Shown: positions 55,877 through 64,000 of the stretch, piece by piece
Numbering within the stretch: the stretch's first letter is position 1
Layout: each line of letters begins with the position of its first letter
NCBI RefSeq assembly: GCF_900451005.1
Contig: NZ_UGIB01000001.1
Span: forward strand, 372,001 to 436,000
From: Helicobacter fennelliae
GTDB taxonomy: Bacteria > Campylobacterota > Campylobacteria > Campylobacterales > Helicobacteraceae
Direction: 5' to 3'
DNA: 64,000 nt
Made by a program: the position numbers and the translations under genes
Notes under the pieces: generated by a model
The model's input: the letters and a program-made list of their open reading frames with translations, nothing else
Database searches by the model: none
What the model was told of the DNA's origin: nothing

Positions 55877-57208
55877 TTACTCTCCAAACACCCGCTTATA
55901 GATAGAATCCACGCTCTTTGTGTAGTAGCTAAACTCAAAGCACTCTTTGATTGCCTCTTCTCCAATAAGCTCCACAAGTTTAGAATCTGCAAGTAAGTAT
56001 TGCAGATATAAGCTCTCACCCTTTTCATTCAAAGCACTTTTGCCCTCTTGCAAATCCTGCCATACCTTCATCGCATTAGTCTGCACGATTTTATAGGCTT
56101 CCTCGCGCGAGATTCCCTTTTTTGGAAGTTCTAGCAAGATTCTTTGTGAAAAGACTAGCCCACCTGTAAGATTGAGATTTTTTAGCATATTTTTTGGATA
56201 CACGACAAGCTTTTCAATGAGGCTTTTTAAGCGCGCAAGCATAAAATCTGTAGTGATAAAGCTATCAGGCAAGATAAAGCGCTCCACGCTTGAGTGGCTA
56301 ATATCACGCTCATGCCAAAGCGCTACATTTTCCATTGCTGGTAGCACAAAGCTTCGTATCATACGACAAAGCCCTGTGATATTTTCGCTTAGCACGGGGT
56401 TTCGCTTATGAGGCATTGCGGAGCTTCCCTTTTGCCCTACTTCAAAGAATTCCTCTGCCTCATACACTTCAGTGCGTTGCAAATGCCGAATCTCTACTGC
56501 GATTTTCTCACATGAGCTAGCCAAAAGCGCTAAGTCTGCTATCACGCGCGCATATCTATCACGTTGAATGACTTGATTACTCACAGGGGCAGGTTTTAGC
56601 CCTAGATTTTCGCATACAAGCTCTTCTAGCTCTATTGGTGTGTGCGCAAGATTTCCCATTGCGCCGCTAAGCTGTCCTACGCTAATGCCTTCAAGGCTAG
56701 ATTCTAGCGCGCGTAAATGCCTCCCTAGCTCATCGAACCAAATTGCTAACACAAGCCCAAAGGTAATTGGCTCGCCATGAATCCCATGACTTCGTCCTAC
56801 CATAAGCGTGTATTTATGCTCCATTGCGCGCTGTTTTATCACCTCGCGCAAATCCCGCATATCGCGCAAAATAATCTGCATAGAATCGCGAATCTGCAAG
56901 GCTACCGCGGTATCAATGCAATCACTCGAAGTAATCCCATAATGCACCCAGCGCGATTCCTCGCCCAAAGATTCTGCCACGCTTGTAGTAAAGGCGATTA
57001 CATCATGCTTGGTAACTTTTTCGATTTCATCTATGCGTGCGATGTCAAACTTGGCGTTTTTACAGATTTTCTCGCAATCGCTATCAGGGATTAGCCCTAG
57101 CTTATTCCAGCCTTTTACTAGCGCGATTTCTACCTTTAGCCACGCGCTATATTTTGCCTCCATGCTCCATAATGCCTTCATCTCCTCTCGTGCATAGCGC
57201 TCTACCAT
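55877..57208 (-). CDS. purB: Adenylosuccinate lyase
   Basis: Acts twice in purine synthesis: SAICAR to AICAR and adenylosuccinate to AMP. The 443 residues have the N-terminal RYAREEMKALWSMEAKYSAW, the HDVIAFTTSVAE region, SSDCIDTAVALQ, GRSHGIHGEPITFG with the catalytic His, and the superfamily signature GSSAMPHKRNPVLSEN with the catalytic Ser loop. Normal length. Convergent to the radical SAM gene; its start is about 180 bp from mazEF on the other strand. Confidence 0.95.
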   Translation of the reverse strand: MVERYAREEMKALWSMEAKYSAWLKVEIALVKGWNKLGLIPDSDCEKICKNAKFDIARIDEIEKVTKHDVIAFTTSVAESLGEESRWVHYGITSSDCIDTAVALQIRDSMQIILRDMRDLREVIKQRAMEHKYTLMVGRSHGIHGEPITFGLVLAIWFDELGRHLRALESSLEGISVGQLSGAMGNLAHTPIELEELVCENLGLKPAPVSNQVIQRDRYARVIADLALLASSCEKIAVEIRHLQRTEVYEAEEFFEVGQKGSSAMPHKRNPVLSENITGLCRMIRSFVLPAMENVALWHERDISHSSVERFILPDSFITTDFMLARLKSLIEKLVVYPKNMLKNLNLTGGLVFSQRILLELPKKGISREEAYKIVQTNAMKVWQDLQEGKSALNEKGESLYLQYLLADSKLVELIGEEAIKECFEFSYYTKSVDSIYKRVFGE

Positions 57209-57343
57209 TGTTGCTCCTTACTTAAGATTCTATGCTCCTTTTTTGTCATTATCGCTCTTGTCATTTTTGTTCCTCAAAGATTTTTATTTTTGTGATTTTA
57301 CTTTCTTTTTGGTTTGGTGAAGGTTAAGCGGGGTAAATTTGTG

Positions 57344-57369
57344 TATAATTACTTTGTAATTATTATTAC
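57344..57369 (+). promoter_or_regulatory. mazEF promoter with overlapping operator-like palindromes
   Basis: TATAAT (57344-57349) overlaps a perfect 8+8 inverted repeat, ATAATTAC-TTT-GTAATTAT (57345-57363), and a second, GTAAT-TATT-ATTAC (57356-57369). The start codon of mazE is 20 bp further. The layout is that expected of a toxin-antitoxin promoter repressed by its own antitoxin. Confidence 0.65.
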
Positions 57370-57388
57370 AGATTCTAAAGGGGCAGAA

Positions 57389-57640
57389 ATGACAAGCTTA
57401 ATTAAAATTGGCAACTCTCAAGGTATCCGCATACCAAAGGCGCTCATCGAGCAAGCGCATTTGCAAGATGCACTCATTGAGCTAAAAGTGCTTGATAATG
57501 GCTTGCTCCTGCAGCCACAAAAAGCCGCAAGGCAGGGCTGGAATGAAGCAAACGTGCAAAAGCTTGCCAAAAAACACGCCAAAGAGGAGCGGGCTTTGAA
57601 TGAAGAATTTGAAGGTATTAGCAAGGATTGGGAGTTTTGA
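57389..57640 (+). CDS. mazE: MazE-like antitoxin (AbrB/SpoVT fold)
   Basis: 83 residues: an N-terminal AbrB-type DNA-binding domain (MTSLIKIGNSQGIRIPKALIEQ, with the NSQGIRIPK swapped-hairpin motif), then a C-terminal region ending in a Trp-containing tail (ISKDWEF) that would wrap the toxin. A longer frame from 57314 lies in the promoter; ATG 57389 follows AAAGGGG. The stop overlaps the mazF start region, giving translational coupling. An operator-like palindrome pair sits over the -10. Confidence 0.85.
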   Translation: MTSLIKIGNSQGIRIPKALIEQAHLQDALIELKVLDNGLLLQPQKAARQGWNEANVQKLAKKHAKEERALNEEFEGISKDWEF

Positions 57641-57957
57641 GACTACAACGTTTTGAGATTTATTGGGTAGATCTTAATCCCACAAAAGGCTATGAGATAG
57701 CCAAAAAGTGCCCTTGCGTTATCATTAGCCCAAATGAGCTTCATTTTTTGCAAACAAGGCTCATTGCGCCCATTACCTCAAAGGGCTTTGATGCGCCTTT
57801 TAGGGTTGATTTCACGCTGGAGGGGCAAAAAGCTCGTATCCTTTGCGATCAGATCCGCTGCATTAGCACTGAGCACTTTCTCTCAAAAATCACCACACTT
57901 GAAGACACAAAGCAAGAGGAGCTTTTGGCGATATTAGCGCAGATGTTTATGAGGTAG
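57637..57957 (+). CDS. mazF: MazF/PemK-like endoribonuclease toxin
   Basis: About 106 residues with the PemK fold: FEIYWVDLNPTKGYEIAKKC, IISPNELHF, RLIAPITSK, VDFTLEGQKARILCDQIRCI. It lacks some usual residues: the conserved Arg before Pro in the RP motif reads CP (KKCPCVIIS), and the Asp/Arg after QIR reads STEHFLSK. The toxin may be altered in activity, or the family variant may be lineage-specific. I take TTG 57637, which overlaps the mazE stop (TTGA); a TTG at 57628 would add three residues. Preceded directly by mazE. Confidence 0.8.
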   Translation: MRLQRFEIYWVDLNPTKGYEIAKKCPCVIISPNELHFLQTRLIAPITSKGFDAPFRVDFTLEGQKARILCDQIRCISTEHFLSKITTLEDTKQEELLAILAQMFMR

Positions 57958-58053
57958 CAGAGGTAGCAAGGGGGCTTTGCACTACTTCTTTATAGGCTTT
58001 CATTTTCTTTTCGTTCCACAAAACGACATTTTTAATCACTTCTTTTGTGAGTT

Positions 58054-59997
58054 TCACATAAAATTCCGCATTGAGATAAGCATTTTATAGCGCAAAATCA
58101 TCTTATTGAGTGCGTTTGCGATGTTGTTTTTGGCATCTTGGCAGAATCCTTGAATGTCATTGCTTGGCAAATGCAAGGCTGAAAGCATAAGATTCTGGCA
58201 AATATGCGCCATACTTCCCTCAAACAAAATCCCCACATAAGGCGATTTAGCTGATTTTTTCGCGCAGATGTCAAACACGCAATCCACCCACACAAAAAGC
58301 TCTTTTTTGGTTGTGATTGGCGTTTGGAGCAGGTTTTGTAATTGCGCTTTGTATTGCAGAATCTCGCTTAGATAAAAATCATCGCGAATATCTGTAAAAA
58401 TAAGCTTTTTGTCTTCTGTGAAATAGCTTTTGATTTGCTTTATGTATTTTGATTTTTTATTTTTTTTGAGCTCAAATTCACTCGGCTTTGTCGGGCGCGC
58501 ATGCTCGATGTAGATTCCATCGCTTAGGTTGAGCGCGACTTTTGGCTTGAGGGTTTGTATGGCTTGAGAGATCATTTGCGCAGAGAGCAAAAAAATCGAA
58601 TCACTATACACTTCAGAATCAAAATTTCCGCGCACTCGTATCGCATTTTGCGGAATAGCAACTTCTTCTTTGCCATACATTGAATTGCTTGCGTGCTTTG
58701 TTTTGCCTTTGATATATCCGCAGTCAAGCCCGCACATAATGATTTCACTTGAGAGCTGGCAAGCAAGCCCAAAGCCCGCATTACCCACAAATGGAGCGCA
58801 AAATTCCATCACATAGGGGCTTTTGAATATATAGCCACTCGCGCTTCCTCCGCGCATAAAGAGGTATTTTTCTTTTGAAAGGGCAAGCGCGTCTGGATTG
58901 ACCATATTGCCACAAAGCAGAGGTGTTTTGTGTAGGATTGGCTCTAGATACTCTTTGAGATACTCAATACGCTCAATCTCTATCTGAAAATCAGGCTCAA
59001 TGCCATAGTTTTTGAGCGGTTTTATCGCCGTTCCACAGCTAAAAATAATCATTTTGTCTTGGTTTTGCTTGATAAATTCTAGGCTTGCATCTAGGCTCGC
59101 GCCATTGCCGACAACGCAAATTGGCATATCGATTTTTTTGGGGTTTGCTAGAAAGTAGTTTTTTTTCTTTTTTTGTGGTAGGTTTTTGAGCGTGTTTTCA
59201 ATGCCGATAAGCTCATCTTCAAAGCTTCCCCACCCACGAGAATTACTCGCGTATTCTTCATTGATAACTTGCAAGGCAGAATCTATTTTAGGGCTATCAT
59301 AAAGCTTTAGTTCTAGGCGCAAAAAATTATTTGTGATTTTTTGTCTTGCAAAAAAATTGCGGATAAAAAAGCGATTGATAAGATCTTTGACAAAGAGATA
59401 GCACGCGCCTTGTGAGACATTTTCAAATAATTTAGGATAATCCACAAAATAGCAACTCACCCGAAACATATCGAGATTTTCTTCAAAAATCAGCAATGAG
59501 TGAAAAAATACCCCACGCTCGCGGATAAATTCCAAAAACATTCCACCCAAAAGCCCAAAAAGAGTCGTGCAAGGCAAAAAATCTTTGCTTAAAAAATATT
59601 CTTTTATACCATTGTGCTGAAACAAAAGATCAATAAAACTATTACAGGCTTCACCGGTTATTGGGAGCTTTTGCTCGTCTGTTTTGTCGAGGTAGATTCC
59701 ATTAGAGTGGATTGTGTATTTTGGATTTTTGAGCGGAGAGAGGCTGAGTTCTTCATTGACTTCAAGCATTGTTGATTTGCCATTATTTAGCGGATAGACA
59801 AGCTCGTTATTGGTGAGATTTATGATGTTTATGCCTTGGGTATTGATGATGAGGTTGTATTCTTTTGATTCGTTTTTGAGTGCGTCAAAAAGCTCGGGAG
59901 AGGTTTTGTGAAAAAACTCCATATTGATAATAAATCGCTTGGAGATTTCTTTGTTAATCGCCTCTGTATCGTGACTTTTGAGTAATTCAAGTAGCAT
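58054..59997 (-). CDS. Motility accessory factor Maf (DUF115 family), flagellin glycosylation
   Basis: 647 residues. The central DUF115 domain has PICVVGNGASLDASLEFIKQ (a nucleotide-sugar-type glycine loop) and IIFSCGTAIKPLKNYGIEPDFQIEIE, with GLDCGYIKGKTKHA further on. N- and C-terminal regions are helical and variable. In Campylobacter and Helicobacter Maf proteins are required for transferring pseudaminic or legionaminic acid to flagellin. Several paralogues usually exist, so the sugar cannot be assigned here. It stands alone, with a hairpin element (60118) beyond its start. Confidence 0.85.
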   Translation of the reverse strand: MLLELLKSHDTEAINKEISKRFIINMEFFHKTSPELFDALKNESKEYNLIINTQGINIINLTNNELVYPLNNGKSTMLEVNEELSLSPLKNPKYTIHSNGIYLDKTDEQKLPITGEACNSFIDLLFQHNGIKEYFLSKDFLPCTTLFGLLGGMFLEFIRERGVFFHSLLIFEENLDMFRVSCYFVDYPKLFENVSQGACYLFVKDLINRFFIRNFFARQKITNNFLRLELKLYDSPKIDSALQVINEEYASNSRGWGSFEDELIGIENTLKNLPQKKKKNYFLANPKKIDMPICVVGNGASLDASLEFIKQNQDKMIIFSCGTAIKPLKNYGIEPDFQIEIERIEYLKEYLEPILHKTPLLCGNMVNPDALALSKEKYLFMRGGSASGYIFKSPYVMEFCAPFVGNAGFGLACQLSSEIIMCGLDCGYIKGKTKHASNSMYGKEEVAIPQNAIRVRGNFDSEVYSDSIFLLSAQMISQAIQTLKPKVALNLSDGIYIEHARPTKPSEFELKKNKKSKYIKQIKSYFTEDKKLIFTDIRDDFYLSEILQYKAQLQNLLQTPITTKKELFVWVDCVFDICAKKSAKSPYVGILFEGSMAHICQNLMLSALHLPSNDIQGFCQDAKNNIANALNKMILRYKMLISMRNFM

Positions 59998-60117
59998 TGC
60001 TAATCCTTGGCTTTTATCGGGAATTTTAGGTGAGATTATATTGTAATTTTGTTGTGTATTGATTGAATTTTGTGATGAGAGAATTTAAATTCTATGCAAA
60101 CACAAGCAAGCATTAAG

Positions 60118-60295
60118 AAATCCTCTATTTTTAAGTAGATTTTGGGGTTGTGTAGAAATTTTTAGGCAAGCAAAAATACAAAAAAGTGTAACATTAAGCG
60201 TTCATTGTAGGTTTGCAGGCTAAAAATTTCAAACTCCCTGAAATGTGGCTTCTCAAGTAAAGCCCAATGAACGCATAGCAAAAAAGAGAGGATTT
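60118..60295 (-). repeat. MITE-like hairpin element, copy I
   Basis: AAATCCTCTATTTTTAAGTA at the left and AAAAAAGAGAGGATTT at the right, reverse orientation, with the inner pair TAGAAATTTTTAGGC and GGCTAAAAATTTC and the same 30-base extension as copy H. It fills the 362-bp gap between maf and the 3' end of thiC; nothing else is visible there. Confidence 0.7.
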
Positions 60296-60359
60296 AGCTC
60301 TCATGAAAATTAGAATCTAGATTCCAGAGTTGAATTTAAGCAAAATGCAGAATCTAAAT

Positions 60360-61733
60360 TTAAGATTGTCGTTCAAGATTCTCGACTCTATTGCCATATT
60401 GCTTAAAAATATCTTGTGTGATTTTGTAACTACAAAATTTCGGTCCGCACATCGAGCAAAATTCCGCTTCTTTAAACACTTCTTGTGGCAATGCCTCATC
60501 ATGATATTCGCGCGCTCTTTCAGGATCAAGGGCTAGCTCAAATTGCCTATTCCAATCAAAGCTATATCGCGCATCACTCATCGCATCATCTCGCTCTCGC
60601 GCTTTGATTCTACCGCGCGCTATATCTGCGGCGTGTGCAGCGATTTTGTAGGCTAAAATCCCCTCGCGCACATCTTTTGCATTTGGCAAGCCTAAATGCT
60701 CCTTTGGGGTTACATAGCATAGCATCGCCACGCCTTTCCATGCTGCCACACACGCCCCAATCGCACTTGCGATATGATCATATCCAGCAGCAATATCCGT
60801 AACCAATGGACCCAACACATAAAAAGGTGCTTGATTGCAATATTCTTTTTGGAGTTTGACATTGCGCTCGATTTGATTAAGCGGAATATGTCCCGGACCC
60901 TCAATCATCACTTGCACATCAGCATTATAAGCCCTTTTTGCAAGCTCACCTAGAATCTGCAATTCACTAAATTGCGCCTCATCGCTTGCATCAGCCAAGC
61001 AACCCGGACGCAAAGAATCCCCAAGTGAGAGTGAGACATCATATTTTTGACAAATCTTTAAGATCTCATCAAAGGCTTCATAGAATGGATTTTCTTTGTG
61101 ATAATGAAGCATCCAGCTTGCCATAAGGCTTCCGCCCCGAGAGACGATACCCATTTTGCGCTTTGAGACAGCGGGCAAATGGCGGAGCAAAAACCCGCAG
61201 TGAATGGTGAAGTAACTCACGCCTTGTTCTGCTTGCTTGCGTAGCACCCCAAGCATCGTGTCAATATCAAGCTTTAAAATATCATTATTCACATCATGCA
61301 GAATCTGATACATAGGCACAGTGCCAATAGGCACGCTTGATTCTTGAATGATTGCTGTGCGGATTTTGTCTAGATCGCCACCTGTGGATAAATCCATAAC
61401 CGTATCAGCACCATATTTGATAGAAGTTTTGAGCTTTTGCACTTCCTCATCGATAGAATGGATAATTTGGCTTGATCCGATATTAGAATTTATCTTTGTG
61501 CGCAAAGCGACGCCAATACCCATTGGCTGTAAATTTTTGTGGTTGATATTTGCAGGGATAATCAATCTTCCTTTGGCAACTTCATCGCACACCACTTGCG
61601 CGGAGATATTTTCGATATTGGCGATGTATTGCATTTCTTCAGTGATTATGGATTTTTTAGCATAATAAAGTTGTGTTTTTATAGTGTCATTTTCTCGTTT
61701 TTGTATCCATTGTGTTCTCATAGTTTGACTCAC
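60360..61733 (-). CDS. thiC: Phosphomethylpyrimidine synthase ThiC
   Basis: Radical SAM enzyme converting AIR to HMP-P for thiamine. Family motifs: [67 protein letters not shown] and the C-terminal [13 protein letters not shown] (CxxCxxxxC cluster site). At 457 residues it is the short form lacking the N-terminal extension, as in other Campylobacterota. No TPP riboswitch is visible in the 150-bp spacer shared with the divergent katA. Confidence 0.94.
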   Translation of the reverse strand: MSQTMRTQWIQKRENDTIKTQLYYAKKSIITEEMQYIANIENISAQVVCDEVAKGRLIIPANINHKNLQPMGIGVALRTKINSNIGSSQIIHSIDEEVQKLKTSIKYGADTVMDLSTGGDLDKIRTAIIQESSVPIGTVPMYQILHDVNNDILKLDIDTMLGVLRKQAEQGVSYFTIHCGFLLRHLPAVSKRKMGIVSRGGSLMASWMLHYHKENPFYEAFDEILKICQKYDVSLSLGDSLRPGCLADASDEAQFSELQILGELAKRAYNADVQVMIEGPGHIPLNQIERNVKLQKEYCNQAPFYVLGPLVTDIAAGYDHIASAIGACVAAWKGVAMLCYVTPKEHLGLPNAKDVREGILAYKIAAHAADIARGRIKARERDDAMSDARYSFDWNRQFELALDPERAREYHDEALPQEVFKEAEFCSMCGPKFCSYKITQDIFKQYGNRVENLERQS

Positions 61734-61820
61734 TTATATAAAGGTAAAGCCAAATTATAACAATAAATCAAAAGAAATCTTATGAAAAAATCTAACTAAA
61801 ATTATGAATAAAAATATCAA

Positions 61821-61857
61821 ATAATAATTTTTATCATTTAGAAAATAGTCTTATAAT
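61821..61857 (+). promoter_or_regulatory. katA promoter with AT-rich possible metal-regulator box
   Basis: ATAATAATTTTTATCATTTA (from 61821) is followed by TATAAT (61852-61857), 30 bp before the katA ATG. The alternating ATAAT/ATTAT pattern resembles Fur/PerR-type operators, which control catalase in related organisms; binding here is inferred. Confidence 0.4.
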
Positions 61858-61886
61858 TTTTCATATTTCAAAAATAAGGAGACAAC

Positions 61887-63320
61887 ATGAGTAAAAAACT
61901 AACAACAGCAACAGGCACGCCCATTGGCGACAACCAAAACTCACTCACAGCGGGCAAAAGGGGACCCACACTTTTGCAAGACACATGGCTACTTGAGAAG
62001 CTCGCACATTTTGACAGAGAGCGCATACCTGAGCGCGTCGTGCATGCAAAAGGCAGTGCGGCGTATGGAGAGCTCACCATCACTAATGACATTACGCAAT
62101 ATTCAAAAGCTGATATTTTTAGCCAAATAGGCAAAAAGACAAAGGCGTTTTTGCGCTTCTCCACCGTGGCAGGCGAGCGGGGCGCAGCAGATGCGGAGCG
62201 CGATGTGCGAGGCTTTGCGCTCAAATTCTACACAAATGAGGGAAATTGGGATATTGTCGGCAACAACACGCCTGTGTTTTTCATTAAAGACGCGGTGAAA
62301 TTCCCGGATTTTATCCACACACAAAAGCGCGATCCAAAGACAAATATGCGAAGCGCAACTGCGGCGTGGGATTTTTGGAGCTTACACCCAGAATCTTTGC
62401 ACCAAGTAACAATCCTTATGAGTGATCGCGGGATTCCGCGCAGTTATCGAGAAATGCATGGCTTTGGTAGCCACACTTATAGCTTTATCAATGCCAAAAA
62501 CGAGCGCTTTTGGGTGAAATTCCACTTCAAATGTATGCAAGGAATCCACAACCCCACTAATAAAGAAGCCGTGGCGATTATTGCAAACGATAGAGAAAGC
62601 CACCAAAAAGATTTATTTGAAAACATTGAGCGGGGCAACTTCCCCAAATGGCGATTCTGTGTGCAGGTGATGCCTGAAAAAGACGCGGAAAGCTACCGCT
62701 TTAATCCTTTTGACCTTACCAAGACTTGGAGCCATAAGGATTACCCGCTCATTGAGGTGGGGATTTTGGAGCTTAATAAGAATCCAGAGAATTACTTTGC
62801 CGAGGTTGAGCAAGCGGCATTTAACCCCGCAAATATCGTGCCGGGCATTGGATACAGCCCTGATAAAATGCTGCAAGGTAGGCTCTTTAGCTATGGCGAC
62901 ACGCAACGTTACCGACTAGGCATTAACCACACTCAACTGCCTGTGAATGCGCCCATCGCACCTGTGGCAAACACGCACCGCGATGGCTTTATGCAGATGG
63001 GCAGCTTTGGCGGCGCAAGGAACTACAACCCAAGCATGTATGATGATTACAGCGAGGATAAAAACGCAATCGAGCCGCCGCTCTTTATCAAAGAAGGCGA
63101 GGTAATGGATCATTACAATCACCGCGAGTATGAGGAGGATCATTTTAGCCAAGCAGGCGATTTGTATCGCCTATTGAACGCAGAGCAAAAAGAAGTGCTT
63201 TGCCAAAACATCAAAGAGGCGATGGAGGGCGTGCCCACAGAGATTAAAAAGCGCCAAATTGAGCATTTCAAAAAGGCAGATCCTGCCTATGGTAAGCGCA
63301 TAGAAGAGCTTGTGCTTTGA
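61887..63320 (+). CDS. katA: Catalase (clade 3, heme)
   Basis: Decomposes hydrogen peroxide. The distal His lies in [12 protein letters not shown] (about residue 53), Asn in [18 protein letters not shown], and the proximal heme Tyr in [14 protein letters not shown] near residue 336. [21 protein letters not shown] is typical. 477 residues, the small-subunit type, close to H. pylori KatA in size but without its Lys-rich C-terminal tail. A strong GGAGAC site precedes the ATG. A perfect 11-bp hairpin is at 63335. Confidence 0.95.
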   Translation: MSKKLTTATGTPIGDNQNSLTAGKRGPTLLQDTWLLEKLAHFDRERIPERVVHAKGSAAYGELTITNDITQYSKADIFSQIGKKTKAFLRFSTVAGERGAADAERDVRGFALKFYTNEGNWDIVGNNTPVFFIKDAVKFPDFIHTQKRDPKTNMRSATAAWDFWSLHPESLHQVTILMSDRGIPRSYREMHGFGSHTYSFINAKNERFWVKFHFKCMQGIHNPTNKEAVAIIANDRESHQKDLFENIERGNFPKWRFCVQVMPEKDAESYRFNPFDLTKTWSHKDYPLIEVGILELNKNPENYFAEVEQAAFNPANIVPGIGYSPDKMLQGRLFSYGDTQRYRLGINHTQLPVNAPIAPVANTHRDGFMQMGSFGGARNYNPSMYDDYSEDKNAIEPPLFIKEGEVMDHYNHREYEEDHFSQAGDLYRLLNAEQKEVLCQNIKEAMEGVPTEIKKRQIEHFKKADPAYGKRIEELVL

Positions 63321-63334
63321 GATAGTTTTATTAT

Positions 63335-63361
63335 GTGCTTGCAATGCAAAATTGCAAGCAC
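63335..63361. terminator. Perfect 11-bp hairpin after katA
   Basis: GTGCTTGCAAT and ATTGCAAGCAC pair completely around a GCAAA loop, 15 bp after the katA stop. There is no T-run within ten bases on either side, so the terminator call is tentative. Confidence 0.4.
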
Positions 63362-63539
63362 AAATCCTTAAGTCTCTTAAATTATTTTTCTTATTATTTT
63401 ACTTTTATTATTTAGCGCATTGTTTTGATTTTGACGCATTAATCTAGAATCTAAAATAAAATTGATATAAATTTTTGCTTTATATGTGTTTAATTCTGCT
63501 AGAATAACCCCCGTTACAATCAAAAATAAGGAGCTTGAA

Positions 63540-64000
63540 TGAAAATATATAATCGCATAACTGATATTATAGGCAACACGCCAATTATTAAGATAGAAGG
63601 CATTAGCGGGCAGATTTATGGTAAATGTGAATATCTCAATCCAAGCCATTCTGTCAAAGATAGGGCAGCATATGCAATGATAAAAAAAGGGCTTGATGAG
63701 GGCAAAATCAATAAAGACACTATCATCATAGAATCTACAAGTGGCAATATGGGTATTTCTTTGGCGATGATTTGTGCGGATTTGGGCTTGCAGATAATCC
63801 TCACTATGCCAGAATCTATGAGCATAGAGCGACGCAAAATGATGAATTTTTTTGGCGCAAAACTCGAGCTTACTCCTGCAAGCGAAGGTATGAAGGGCGC
63901 GTTTAATAAGGCATTAGAGCTTGTCAAAACCACTCCAAACTCATTTATGCCAAGCCAATTTGAAAACCTTGCTAATAAAGAAGCCCACAGGCGCACAACA
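63540..64000 (+). CDS. cysK: Cysteine synthase, PLP-dependent (3' end outside window)
   Basis: O-acetylserine sulfhydrylase family: makes cysteine from O-acetylserine and sulfide. The visible 153 codons begin MKIYNRITDIIGNTPIIKIE. The PLP lysine is in NPSHSVKDRAA, where the usual N-P-G/T-G-S-V-K reads N-P-S-H-S-V-K. The substrate loop ESTSGNMGISLAMICA and the TMPESMSIERRKMMNFFGA segment follow. ATG 63540 follows AAGGAGCT. A TAGAAT -10 is near 63500. The reading frame is open to the right edge. Confidence 0.88.

Noticed and set aside
57314-57388. N-terminal extension of mazE
   Set aside because: The extra 25 residues are translated from the promoter palindromes; the AbrB domain starts at 57389 behind a ribosome binding site.
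61734-61886. TPP riboswitch before thiC
   Set aside because: The spacer has no CTGAGA core or the usual paired arms; it is AT-rich and shared with the katA promoter.

Overview
The window looks like chromosome of an enterohepatic Helicobacter or a close relative in the Campylobacterota. The evidence is the AT-rich base composition, the block of PEB4/HP0175-like peptidyl-prolyl isomerase, fba and efp in the order seen in H. pylori (HP0175-HP0177), a TlpD-type cytoplasmic CZB chemoreceptor, a CetB-like PAS protein, a Maf flagellin-glycosylation protein, a two-step lipid A gene set (PAP2 phosphatase and EptA) and a Campylobacterota-type porin. I cannot name the species. I see no prophage, insertion sequence with a transposase, CRISPR array or rRNA. 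There is one tRNA, tRNA-Ser(GCU).

Layout. 1-8742 is mostly plus strand: the end of an OmpR-family regulator, rpoD, eptA, a frameshifted purM, an SH3 protein, aroE and rnr. 8760-19547 is minus strand: a deacetylase, polA, an outer membrane protein, carA, a DUF507 protein, PBP1A and tlpD. fur and a PAP2 phosphatase follow on plus. 20881-26389 is minus: rnhB, aspC, an out-of-frame asnB and a short FAD protein. A plus-strand GT8 glycosyltransferase (copy 1) is followed by a long minus-strand run from cetB to fabD: mutY, folE, htpX, truD, alr, a META lipoprotein, two pseudopilins, mtnN and fabD. Then come an out-of-frame methyltransferase, tRNA-Ser, dapE and mnmG (all minus), and a plus-strand block of PPIase, fba, efp, a DJ-1 protein and yejEF. 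50819-64000 holds a porin, a second GT8 copy joined to a radical SAM gene, purB, mazEF, maf, thiC, katA and the start of cysK.

The most unusual content is a network of contingency loci and dispersed repeats. Four genes carry poly-G tracts of 10, 11, 12 and 13 G: GT8 copy 1 (in frame), GT8 copy 2, asnB and a methyltransferase (all out of frame). The GT8 and methyltransferase tracts share about 19 bases of upstream flank in the same reading frame although the genes are unrelated; asnB shares only a shorter part, in another frame. The two GT8 copies lie in a direct repeat of about 1.37 kb, 26.3 kb apart, identical wherever I compared them except for the G-run. Copy 2 runs in frame into a radical SAM gene that has its own strong ribosome binding site. 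Together these genes could make a combinatorially switched surface-glycan modification set; that function is inferred.

Intergenic gaps are filled with three repeat families: palindromic REP-like units (ends GGATTGCCAC and GCAATGACG), a hairpin element of about 136-178 bp with terminal inverted repeats (six copies, MITE-like), and a 26-40 bp sequence beginning GCGACGCACGAAAAGTAGCG (four copies). The octamer AGAATCTA and its complement also recur at very high density, between genes and as Asp-Ser/Glu-Ser/Asn-Leu-rich inserts inside conserved enzymes.
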